Of a DNA stretch of 42,056 nt, positions 6,980-14,462 are shown one piece after another. The stretch spans positions 2,327 to 44,382 of IMG/VR virus record IMGVR_UViG_3300030106_001115, one strand, 5' to 3'. A program made the translations under genes and the position numbers. The stretch is from a virus. Positions within the stretch are counted from its first letter, which is position 1, and every line of letters begins with the position of its first letter. Under the pieces are notes generated by a model. The model saw only the letters and a list, made by a program, of their open reading frames with translations. It was not told the DNA's origin and searched no databases.

Positions 6980-8509
6980 ATGACGGAAGCAGAGAGATAT
7001 TTTGACCTTTTTCAAGGTTTTAGGGGCGCCCACGGCCAGACAGAGGTTCTGAACCATCAACGTCATGGTAAGCAAAAGGCGAAGAGCTTCATTGTCCGTG
7101 AACCGTTGACTATTGAACTTGTGCAGTCGCATCTGGACGGCAAGCAAGGGATTGGCAGTATACCTATTGATGAGGACAACAGTTGCAGCTTCGGTGCATT
7201 GGACATCGATGACTATAACCTTGACCTTATCGCGCTGTGTAAGAAGTCAGCCAAGCTGAAGTTACCCTTGACGTTGTGCCGTTCAAAATCGGGTGGCGCT
7301 CATTTATTTATATTTTTATCAGAGAAGGTGCCAGCGGTAGAACTCCGCGACAAGTTGGCCGAGTTTGCATCGGCCTTGGGCTTTGGCACGTGCGAGATAT
7401 TTCCCAAACAAGAGGAGGTCATCGTAGAGCGCGGTGACGTAGGGAACTTTATAAATTTACCATACTTTCAAGCTGAGTACGCGACACGGTTTGCTTATGA
7501 CAGAAGCGGCAAGGAACTGACGCTGGTTGAGTTTCTTGATCTGGCAGAGAAGAGCAAGATTACACTCAAGCAGTTGAGGGACTTTGAACTGACATCTAAG
7601 TCGGATGTTCTACCTAACGGTCCACCGTGTCTACAGCAGTTGACAGAACACGGGATTCCAGAGGGTGGCCGTAACAATACGATGATTAACATCGGCGTGT
7701 TCTACAAGCTATCGTCGCCAGGGAATTGGAAAGAGCTTCTGGAGAAGCATAACCAGAACTATTGCAATCCGTCGCTGCCAGCCAAAGAGATCGTGACGAT
7801 ACAGGAACAGCTGGAGAAGAAAGAATACTTCTACACATGCAAACAGGAACCGATACAGAGCCACTGCAACAAGGCACTGTGCAGATCCAGACAGTTTGGT
7901 GTGGGCGGTAGTCAATCATTCCCAACAATCGGTGGATTGACCGTCGTTCTGTCGGAGCCCCCAGTTTGGTTTGTGGACGTTGACGGTGCGCGGCTAGAAC
8001 TATCGACCAAGCAGTTACAGATGCAGATGGACTTTCAACGGGCTTGCATGGAGCAGATGTACCAGATGCCAGCGCGGATGAAGGATGCTGATTGGCGCGA
8101 CATGATCGACAATCTACTGACCACGGCAACGCACATACAGGTGCCAGAGGAGCTAACGACCAAGGGCCAGTTCAACGAGTTCTTGGAGACGTTCTGCACC
8201 TCTCGCATACGTGCGACTTCGGAAGAGGAGTTACTGACGGGCAAGCCATGGACAGCGGATGGCTACACATATTTCAAGCTAGGTGCGCTACAGGAGTTCT
8301 TGAAGCGCAAGGGTTTCACCAACTACTCACGTGGACAGATCACGGAGCGGTTAAAGGAACTGAACAATGGTGCGGAGTCGGATAAGCAGTATCGGCTGAA
8401 GGACAACAAGGGCAAGTGGAGAACGGTCAGGGTCTGGTTTGTGCCAGAGATGGAAGAACTAGACGTTGACTTGAAGAAGCCGAGCTTCTCTGAAGAGGTG
8501 CCGTTTTGA
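6980..8509 (+). CDS. Archaeo-eukaryotic-type (AEP/PrimPol-like) DNA primase
   Basis: This is a 509-residue protein. The N-terminal third carries the AEP signatures: FGALDIDDY with catalytic acidic residues D75 and D77, CRSKSGGAHLFIF with the nucleotide-binding H108, and CEIFPKQ as the third motif region. A cysteine cluster near residues 282-297 (TCKQEPIQSHCNKALC) may bind zinc or Fe-S as in primase accessory domains. The C-terminal part (YFKLGALQEFLKRKG) resembles a winged helix. No Walker A is present, so there is no fused helicase. It ends SFSEEVPF, another SSB-like acidic tip. The ATG at 6980 follows a terminator hairpin with no free ribosome-binding site. It should synthesise primers for the Pol A replisome. 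Confidence 0.85.
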   Translation: MTEAERYFDLFQGFRGAHGQTEVLNHQRHGKQKAKSFIVREPLTIELVQSHLDGKQGIGSIPIDEDNSCSFGALDIDDYNLDLIALCKKSAKLKLPLTLCRSKSGGAHLFIFLSEKVPAVELRDKLAEFASALGFGTCEIFPKQEEVIVERGDVGNFINLPYFQAEYATRFAYDRSGKELTLVEFLDLAEKSKITLKQLRDFELTSKSDVLPNGPPCLQQLTEHGIPEGGRNNTMINIGVFYKLSSPGNWKELLEKHNQNYCNPSLPAKEIVTIQEQLEKKEYFYTCKQEPIQSHCNKALCRSRQFGVGGSQSFPTIGGLTVVLSEPPVWFVDVDGARLELSTKQLQMQMDFQRACMEQMYQMPARMKDADWRDMIDNLLTTATHIQVPEELTTKGQFNEFLETFCTSRIRATSEEELLTGKPWTADGYTYFKLGALQEFLKRKGFTNYSRGQITERLKELNNGAESDKQYRLKDNKGKWRTVRVWFVPEMEELDVDLKKPSFSEEVPF

Positions 8510-8961
8510 AGATTCAGCCTATGCCCATAACGTTGCGAGAGGCCAACCACTTTGTGGAACAGTTCCACAGGCACAGCAAGAGAACGAGTAGGGACGGTGG
8601 CAAGTTTGCGATAGGCGCCACTACGGGGGACCGCATGGTCGGCATTGCAATTGTCGGTAGACCAGTGGCTCGATTACTGGACGATGGATACACCGCAGAG
8701 GTTACACGTTGCTGCGTCTTGGACGATGCGCCGAAAGGAGCGTGTTCTTTTCTGTATGGCCGTTGCTGGAGAATCTGGCAGCAGATGGGTGGCAAGCGCA
8801 TGGTCACGTACACGTTACAGAAAGAAAGCGGATCTAGCCTGAAGGGCGCTGGGTGGAAGATCGTGGGGGAGACAGAGAAGGGCGGTTGGGACCGCAAAGG
8901 TCGGGAGCGGGATTGGCAACCGATTTACGGACAGCTCAAATTTAGGTGGGAAGCGCAATGA
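8506..8961 (+). CDS. GNAT-like protein related to the XF1762 family
   Basis: The likely start is TTG 8506, overlapping the primase TGA (TTGA), with AGAGG about nine bases upstream; ATG 8521 has no ribosome-binding site and would cut into the conserved opening ITLREANHFVEQFHRHSK. That phrase is characteristic of the XF1762-type proteins found in many phages. The later segments AEVTRCCVLDDAPKGACSFL and GGKRMVTYTLQKESGSSL fit an acetyl-CoA-binding N-acetyltransferase fold. The substrate is unknown; modification of host or phage protein or of DNA bases is possible. It sits between primase and helicase in a stop-start coupled chain. Confidence 0.75.
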   Translation: MKIQPMPITLREANHFVEQFHRHSKRTSRDGGKFAIGATTGDRMVGIAIVGRPVARLLDDGYTAEVTRCCVLDDAPKGACSFLYGRCWRIWQQMGGKRMVTYTLQKESGSSLKGAGWKIVGETEKGGWDRKGRERDWQPIYGQLKFRWEAQ

Positions 8962-10487
8962 AAGTTCAGAAGACATACCTAGGTCCACCTGGCACGGGCA
9001 AGACGCAAAACAACTCCAACCTCATACAGGAGTATATGCGGCAAGGCATTGAACCAGAGCGCATCGCGTGTGTGTCGTTTACAAGGAAAGCTGCGAAGGA
9101 AAGTCAGGAGCGTGTATGTCGGGACACTGGAATTACAGAGGACCGTTTGCCGCACTTCAGGACGCTGCACTCCATTGCCTTCCGTGAGGGTGGGTACAAA
9201 ACTTCAGACGTTATCGGCGGTGCGGACTTTGCAAAGATTGGGGCGGCCATTGGATTGTCCTTCGGAAAGAACTACTCACAGAACATAGAGTCTGACTTTG
9301 ACACGTTGGGCGTGAGCGAAGGCGACTTCTACATGAGCTTGTACCACCTAGCGCGTAGCAAGGAGATCCCGTGGGAAGAGATGTTCAGAAGGGCCGAGAA
9401 CTACAATCTGCATTACTCTGAGATGAAGCGCCTTGTGGACACATACGAAGACTACAAGCTTGAGTATAACAAGATCGACTTCACGGACATGATTGAGGAG
9501 TTCATTGAACGGGGTTATTCGTTGGACGTTGACGCTTTGGTTGTCGATGAGGCACAGGATCTGTCTACGCTACAGTGGAAGATGGTGGATGTATTGCGGG
9601 AAACGCCTGACATACAGATCTTCAGCGGCGATGACGATCAGGCGATCATGGGCTTTCAAGGTGCGGACGTTGAGGCGTTCCTTAGTGCGACAGAAGACCG
9701 CGAGGTTCTGCATAAGTCTTACAGGTTGCCAGAGAGTGTATGGCATGTGGCACAGAGTGTGGTGTCACGTATTCGTGACAGGGCGCCCAAAGATTGGAGT
9801 CCTCGAGATGAGGACGGGACCGTGCAGCAGCATCAGAGCTTGTGGGACGTTCCATTGGACTCAGGGGAGTGGTGCATCCTAGCGCGGACCAATCGCATTG
9901 CGTCACAGTACGCCGATGCGTTGAGAGACGAAGGCTGGGTCTACAGCCGTAACGGACGGCCTAGCATACCAACAAACATATATGACGCGATCATGTCGTG
10001 GGAAGATTTGACCAAGGGCAAGAACATAACCCCGCAAGAGATCAAGAACGTTTACACCCACATGAGAGCGGACGTTGGTTATAGGAAGGGCTTTGGTCCA
10101 AGGTCCAAGGCGTTGCTATCTGTCGATGATGAGACGATGATCAACATGGACTACGCAAGGGACCATCTAGGGTTGCTGCAAGTAGGGGATATCCGTTGGC
10201 ATCAGGTCTTGGACAAGATCACACGGGACATGGAGCACTATCTACTGAACGCATTACGGCGCGGTGACAACGTCAAGAATCCTCGTATCAAGGTCAGCAC
10301 GATACACTCCATGAAGGGCGGTGAGGCTGACAACGTACTGGTGATACCTGACTTGTCCTACGCCGCAGATCGTGAATACCAGAAGAACCCCTCTACGGAG
10401 CATCGTGTCTTCTATGTCGCCGTGACAAGGGCGCGTCAGTCTTTGCACATAATGGAACCCATAACGGATAAGTATTACACAATATGA
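8958..10487 (+). CDS. UvrD/Rep-like superfamily 1 DNA helicase
   Basis: The 509-residue product shows ordered SF1A motifs: Walker A GPPGTGKT (residues 9-16), motif Ia FTRKAAKE, Walker B VVDEAQDLS (DEAQ 197-200), motif III SGDDDQAIMGFQGAD, motif IV SYRLP, motif V STIHSMKGGEADNV, and motif VI VFYVAVTRAR with the arginine finger. It is shorter than UvrD (about 720 residues), with reduced 1B/2B insertions, as in phage forms. The start at 8958 overlaps the upstream stop (ATGA). SF1A enzymes move 3'-5' on ssDNA. With no DnaB-type helicase visible, this or the SNF2 protein may be the replicative motor. Confidence 0.93.
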   Translation: MKVQKTYLGPPGTGKTQNNSNLIQEYMRQGIEPERIACVSFTRKAAKESQERVCRDTGITEDRLPHFRTLHSIAFREGGYKTSDVIGGADFAKIGAAIGLSFGKNYSQNIESDFDTLGVSEGDFYMSLYHLARSKEIPWEEMFRRAENYNLHYSEMKRLVDTYEDYKLEYNKIDFTDMIEEFIERGYSLDVDALVVDEAQDLSTLQWKMVDVLRETPDIQIFSGDDDQAIMGFQGADVEAFLSATEDREVLHKSYRLPESVWHVAQSVVSRIRDRAPKDWSPRDEDGTVQQHQSLWDVPLDSGEWCILARTNRIASQYADALRDEGWVYSRNGRPSIPTNIYDAIMSWEDLTKGKNITPQEIKNVYTHMRADVGYRKGFGPRSKALLSVDDETMINMDYARDHLGLLQVGDIRWHQVLDKITRDMEHYLLNALRRGDNVKNPRIKVSTIHSMKGGEADNVLVIPDLSYAADREYQKNPSTEHRVFYVAVTRARQSLHIMEPITDKYYTI

Positions 10488-10750
10488 AACCTAATGAGAT
10501 CTTACAGAAATGTCTGGACCTGGTTACAGGTGAACGTGCCTCTCAGCATGGAGACTATACGAGTCTGCATGAACGGTTCGCTGAACTGGTGACCGTCTAC
10601 CTTGGTCATAACGTGACCCCGGAGCAAGCTGCGTTTATAATGGTTTTGCTAAAGGTTGCCAGACATGAGAACGGCGCCTTTAACCCAGACGATGGGGTTG
10701 ATGCAACGGCATACACAGCTATATGGGCGGCACTCTGCGATGGAAGATGA
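10484..10750 (+). CDS. DUF6378-like phage protein
   Basis: The start overlaps the helicase stop (ATGA at 10484-10487). The 88-residue product contains GERASQHGDYTSLHERFAEL and FIMVLLKVARHENG followed by DDGVDATAYTAIWA, the wording of DUF6378 proteins common in phages beside nucleotide or replication genes. The helical layout and conserved acidic/His residues recall small MazG-type nucleotide pyrophosphohydrolase folds, but that is inference. It overlaps the DNA polymerase start by 11 bases. Confidence 0.75.
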   Translation: MKPNEILQKCLDLVTGERASQHGDYTSLHERFAELVTVYLGHNVTPEQAAFIMVLLKVARHENGAFNPDDGVDATAYTAIWAALCDGR

Positions 10751-12665
10751 CCTATTTGACGAGACGATCTGGACGCCACCAGACTCACTACCAGACCTGT
10801 CGGGCGAGAAACTCATCTGCATAGACGTAGAAACCAAGGACCCTAACCTGATTTCCAAGGGACCGGGTTGGTCACGCGACGATGGATATCTTATCGGTAT
10901 TGCTGTTGCTACAGAGAACTGGCAAGCGTACCTACCTATCGCACATGACAGCTTCGGCAACATGTCAAAGACAAACGTGGTCAAATGGCTCAAAGCGCAA
11001 CTGAATCATGGCATGGATGTCGTGTTCCACAATGCACAGTATGATCTAGGGTGGCTCAAGACAGAGGGCCTTGAGGTTAAGGGCAACATACTGGACACGA
11101 TGATTGCGGCCCCACTGTTAGACGAAAACAGGTTTAGCTACAGCCTAGATGCCTTGGGTAAGACGTATCTTGGTAAGCGAAAGCAAGAGGATGATCTACG
11201 TCGAACGGCAGCGCAGCATGGCGTAGACGCTAAGAAGGACATGTGGAAGCTACCGCCGGCCAGAGTCGCTCTGTACGCTGAGACGGATGCGAGGTTGACG
11301 TTTGACCTATGGCACGTGCTCAAGCGGAAACTAAAGGACGAGGACTGCTTAGACATCCTCAAAATGGAATTGGATTTGCTGCCCTTGATCTTTGACATGA
11401 AGTGTAGAGGTGTTCGTGTGGACTTAGACAAAGCGCATGATACAAAGAAGTTGTTGCAGTCCAAGGAAGACGCGCTCTGTAAGGTCATCAAAAACGAGAC
11501 GGGGGTAGACATTGAACCGTGGAACGCAAAGAGTCTTGCGCGGATCTTTGATCACTATAACTTGTCCTATGACAGGACAGAGAAGACGGAGGAGCCAAGC
11601 TTCACGAAGAAGTTCCTGTCGGAACATGAACACCCAGTAGCGAAGAATATCCTTGAGATACGAGAATACAATAAAGCCAATACAACGTTTGTTGATACGA
11701 TTCTTAGTCATCAGCATAATGGCCGTATTCATTGTCAGTTTAACCAGCTGCGCTCGGATGGAGGTGGGACCGTGTCGGGAAGATTCTCATCAAGCCATCC
11801 TAATTTGCAGCAAGTTCCCTCTCGACACCCACAAATTAAGAAAATGGTTAGAGGACTCTTTCTCCCGGAAGAAGGCACCAAGTGGGGGAGCTTCGACTAC
11901 AGTTCCCAAGAGCCACGATGGCTGATGCATTACGCATCGCTGACGCCCCCCATGTCTGGAGACGAGAAGGTCATTGAGATCGTGGATATGTATCATGCGA
12001 AAGACGTAGACTTTCACAAGATCATGGCAGAGATAGCTGGCGTTGAACGTAATCAAGCGAAGACCATTAACTTAGGTGTAATGTACGGCATGGGCGTAGG
12101 CAAGCTATCGTCCGTGCTTGGTAACATATCGTTTGAAGAGGCCAAAGCAATTCGGGATGAGTATAACGAGAAGGTTCCGTTCATCCGTGACCTTGCGTCC
12201 ATGGTTACCAAGACAGCGGAGAAGCGTTCAGAACTCCGCACGATGTTGGGCCGTAAGTGTCGATTTCCAATGCGGGAGCTAAAGGGCTACTCAAAGACGA
12301 TGAAGAAGCCGATTCACGCAGAGGCGCTAGAAGCGCAGTGGGAAGACATTCTGAACACGCCAGAGAAAGAACGCGATAGCAAGTGGCGAAGCAAGAACCC
12401 AAACTTGTATCAGGTTGCGTTCACGTACAAGGCACTGAACAGGCTCATACAGGCGTCAAGCGCGGATCAGACCAAGCAAGCTATGCTGGACTGTGCAGCC
12501 AAGGGCCATGTTCCAATGCTCACGGTTCATGATGAACTGTGCTTTTCGGTACAAGGCGATGAGGTACCTGAGATCAGAAATTTGATGGAGCAGTGTGTGC
12601 CGAAGCTGAACATTCCAGCCAAGGTGGACGTTGGCCTTGGCGAGAACTGGGGTGACGCTAAGTAG
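10740..12665 (+). CDS. polA: Family A DNA polymerase with 3'-5' exonuclease
   Basis: ATG 10740 (MEDDLFDETIW) is chosen because earlier codons in this frame lie inside the preceding gene and do not resemble polymerase. It gives 641 residues, like other phage Pol A proteins lacking a 5' nuclease. Exonuclease residues: D29/E31 (CIDVETK), D102 (FHNAQYD), D183 (YAETD). Polymerase motif A is FDYSSQEPR with D386 and the steric-gate E391. The O helix RNQAKTINLGVMYG has R437, K441, L445 and Y449. Motif C is VHDEL (H597-D598). L445 aligns with E. coli Phe762, so this is a Leu762-type polymerase, a class linked in the literature to slower, more accurate and often temperate phages. It is the last gene of the + strand replication module. 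Confidence 0.95.
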   Translation: MEDDLFDETIWTPPDSLPDLSGEKLICIDVETKDPNLISKGPGWSRDDGYLIGIAVATENWQAYLPIAHDSFGNMSKTNVVKWLKAQLNHGMDVVFHNAQYDLGWLKTEGLEVKGNILDTMIAAPLLDENRFSYSLDALGKTYLGKRKQEDDLRRTAAQHGVDAKKDMWKLPPARVALYAETDARLTFDLWHVLKRKLKDEDCLDILKMELDLLPLIFDMKCRGVRVDLDKAHDTKKLLQSKEDALCKVIKNETGVDIEPWNAKSLARIFDHYNLSYDRTEKTEEPSFTKKFLSEHEHPVAKNILEIREYNKANTTFVDTILSHQHNGRIHCQFNQLRSDGGGTVSGRFSSSHPNLQQVPSRHPQIKKMVRGLFLPEEGTKWGSFDYSSQEPRWLMHYASLTPPMSGDEKVIEIVDMYHAKDVDFHKIMAEIAGVERNQAKTINLGVMYGMGVGKLSSVLGNISFEEAKAIRDEYNEKVPFIRDLASMVTKTAEKRSELRTMLGRKCRFPMRELKGYSKTMKKPIHAEALEAQWEDILNTPEKERDSKWRSKNPNLYQVAFTYKALNRLIQASSADQTKQAMLDCAAKGHVPMLTVHDELCFSVQGDEVPEIRNLMEQCVPKLNIPAKVDVGLGENWGDAK

Positions 12666-12672
12666 TTTAGCG
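12656..12672. other. Small hairpin spanning two convergent stop codons
   Basis: CGCTAA (12656-12661), loop GTAGT, TTAGCG (12667-12672). The TAG of polA and the TAA of the convergent - strand gene, one base apart, are both inside this palindrome. There is no T-tract on either strand, so it is at best a weak bidirectional terminator at the meeting point of the early and late transcripts. Confidence 0.35.
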
Positions 12673-14019
12673 CAGCGACATGATACCGCTGCCAGACCTC
12701 TGACCACCTGTTATTGGACCACGGACGTACCCACCTCCAGCCCTTCCTTGTACTCTTTGTTGAATGCTACTAAACAAATCGGATAGAGTGTTTCCCACTC
12801 CTTTAGCAGTGTTTTTAAAGTTTTGAACAGCTATCGCATCACTTTCAGTGAAGCCTCTAGGAATATTTTCAAGGTACGCAGGAATTGGCGGTTGCATTGT
12901 CATTTGTTCCATTATCGCTGTGTTTGATGGCATTATCGCTGTGTTTGATGGCATTATCGCTGTGTTTGATGGCATTGGGGTGAGAGCATTTTCAGCATAT
13001 CCTAATGCAGGATTTTTAGGTGCATTTAAGGCCGACTTGTCGGGAAGCATTTTACTAGTCGTAGTCACATCTTTAAAACTTGGCGTTAGACTGAGCGGCA
13101 TGTCTTGGCGTTGGGCATAACCTGTTATCGGACCTCTATCAGACGTAGGAAGGGCAGCTTCCCTCTGCTGCGTAGCAATTTCTTTAGCTGCCTGTACTTT
13201 TTCGGCAGCCGCCTGTGTTACCGCCTGATTGTCTGGATTTTTTGCAAAGTTACTACTAAAAGCTTCATTAAGGAAATTCGTTATAGGTCCCCCATACGCG
13301 CCCACGCCGCTTTTGTCGATACCCACTGTGCCAATCGGGGAAAAACCAATTTCTACGCCTACAGGCTGCGGTCCTTGAAGACCTGCCATGCCTCGGGAGA
13401 GATCAGTAGATGTCATCCCTGGAACCCCAAAGACATCCTTGCCTGTTAATTCAAGGTCAACCGCTCCCATTGTAAAAAAATCAACAAGTGACTCAATGGG
13501 CGCCGTTAGGATTTCCATGATGCCTGGACTGTCAGGCATCATCTGACCCGCCAAAGACCCAAGGCCTCTTCTGGCAGCAAACTCGGCGGCGGTTCTAGTC
13601 TCGTCAAGTGCTAACCCTGTAGTATCTTCTGGTCCATCCGCTCCTAAATTAGCTAATCCTTCAGGACCAGCTTCGGGAGCCTGCCCAAAATCTATAGTGC
13701 TAACATCAAACTCGTCGTACCCTGCATCATCCTCCGCATCGCCAGCAAAACCACCACCAGATTCACCACCAGATTCACCACCAGGATTATCTTCGCCACC
13801 AACAGCGCCCCCCGCATCTCCACCATCAGTGTCATCATCACCATTAAAAAACTCAGGCATACCCGTCATGGGGTTCATGGAACCGCCACCACTGACCCTG
13901 TCAAGGAGCATCGCTTCTCTGGGGTTGATATGAGCAAGCATCGTGTCGCCGTTTCTGCCGTACTGCTGTAGCAGTGACGCCATGCCTTTGAGGCTCTCAG
14001 GATTCATTTGTCTCATCAT
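12667..14019 (-). CDS. Virion-associated low-complexity protein with PSNTAIM repeats (450 aa)
   Basis: The start at 14019 (MMRQMNPESL) forms a TGATG junction with the M15 peptidase stop and follows GGGAGA; the longer frame reaching 14100 would overlap that gene. Residues 13-58 carry a module (GRNGDTMLAH then MNPMTGMPEFF) that recurs in the internal protein at 21385-22779. An acidic glycine-rich stretch (GGESGGESGGG) follows. Downstream are short hydrophobic and AQ-rich segments, three exact PSNTAIM copies, and a tail GGYVRGPITGGQRSG. It is the final gene of the late operon, converging on polA with a one-base gap. Probably a minor virion or ejection protein; no enzymatic motif is seen. Confidence 0.7.
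   Translation of the reverse strand: MMRQMNPESLKGMASLLQQYGRNGDTMLAHINPREAMLLDRVSGGGSMNPMTGMPEFFNGDDDTDGGDAGGAVGGEDNPGGESGGESGGGFAGDAEDDAGYDEFDVSTIDFGQAPEAGPEGLANLGADGPEDTTGLALDETRTAAEFAARRGLGSLAGQMMPDSPGIMEILTAPIESLVDFFTMGAVDLELTGKDVFGVPGMTSTDLSRGMAGLQGPQPVGVEIGFSPIGTVGIDKSGVGAYGGPITNFLNEAFSSNFAKNPDNQAVTQAAAEKVQAAKEIATQQREAALPTSDRGPITGYAQRQDMPLSLTPSFKDVTTTSKMLPDKSALNAPKNPALGYAENALTPMPSNTAIMPSNTAIMPSNTAIMEQMTMQPPIPAYLENIPRGFTESDAIAVQNFKNTAKGVGNTLSDLFSSIQQRVQGRAGGGYVRGPITGGQRSGSGIMSLR
12910..12972 (-). repeat. Three tandem 21-bp copies encoding PSNTAIM
   Basis: The unit cattatcgctgtgtttgatg plus g (+ strand) occurs three times without mismatch at 12910-12930, 12931-12951 and 12952-12972, followed by a partial copy (catt). 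It keeps the frame of the - strand gene and yields PSNTAIM three times. Identity at the DNA level points to a recent slippage expansion. Confidence 0.95.
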
Positions 14020-14462
14020 CAGAGAGTCTCCCACGTGCGGCCATCGAATTTCTTGGCTTGCTTGCGATTGTTGCCGTTGTCGTAACTGCAATGAACCCAA
14101 CCAGAGCTGGGGTCACCTTCTTTGTAGAACTCCAACAATACCTGGTCGTAGTCCAAATTGTCCATGATCCAGTATGCGAGATCCTTGTTTGCAATCGTAG
14201 GCACTTCAAAGTCAGCGGCCTGACCCGTGACATGTTGCGATTTAGATGACGATCCAACGGCCTCGTTTAAAGCTAGACAGCGGAACCCACTGTTAAGCGT
14301 AAACGGTATGTCGTAATGCTGACGCACGGGCTCGAGGATGTTCTCGCAAACCAAGCGCATGTTCTCAATCGCCGCATCGTTGGGGTCATTCTTAATGCCC
14401 TTGCGAATCGCGGTCTGGGACTTCGTGAACTCAGCCAACGAGAAGTGATCAGATAGCATCAT
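14019..14462 (-). CDS. M15-type zinc D-Ala-D-Ala carboxypeptidase/endopeptidase
   Basis: The 147-residue protein opens with LSDHFSLAEFTKSQ and LNSGFRC, typical of the peptidase M15 (PF08291-type) domain used by phage endolysins and virion hydrolases. Zinc ligands are H77 and D84 in SQHVTGQAADFE and H124 in GWVHCSY; E111 (LLEF) is the likely catalytic base region. There is no signal peptide. The start uses an ATGATG pair after AGGAA and overlaps the large internal virion protein stop (ATGA). Its place among ejection proteins suggests either the lysin or a virion enzyme that cuts peptide cross-links on DNA entry. The SleB hydrolase in the early arm is the alternative lysin. Confidence 0.9.
   Translation of the reverse strand: MMLSDHFSLAEFTKSQTAIRKGIKNDPNDAAIENMRLVCENILEPVRQHYDIPFTLNSGFRCLALNEAVGSSSKSQHVTGQAADFEVPTIANKDLAYWIMDNLDYDQVLLEFYKEGDPSSGWVHCSYDNGNNRKQAKKFDGRTWETL

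Noticed and set aside
14030-14036. Another CACGTG core as a second parS-like site
   Set aside because: Only the six-base core matches; the flanks do not fit the parS arms, and the site is inside a coding region.
14019-14100. Extended start of the 12667-14019 gene at 14100
   Set aside because: It would overlap the M15 peptidase by 82 bases, while ATG 14019 forms a TGATG junction with a suitable ribosome-binding site.
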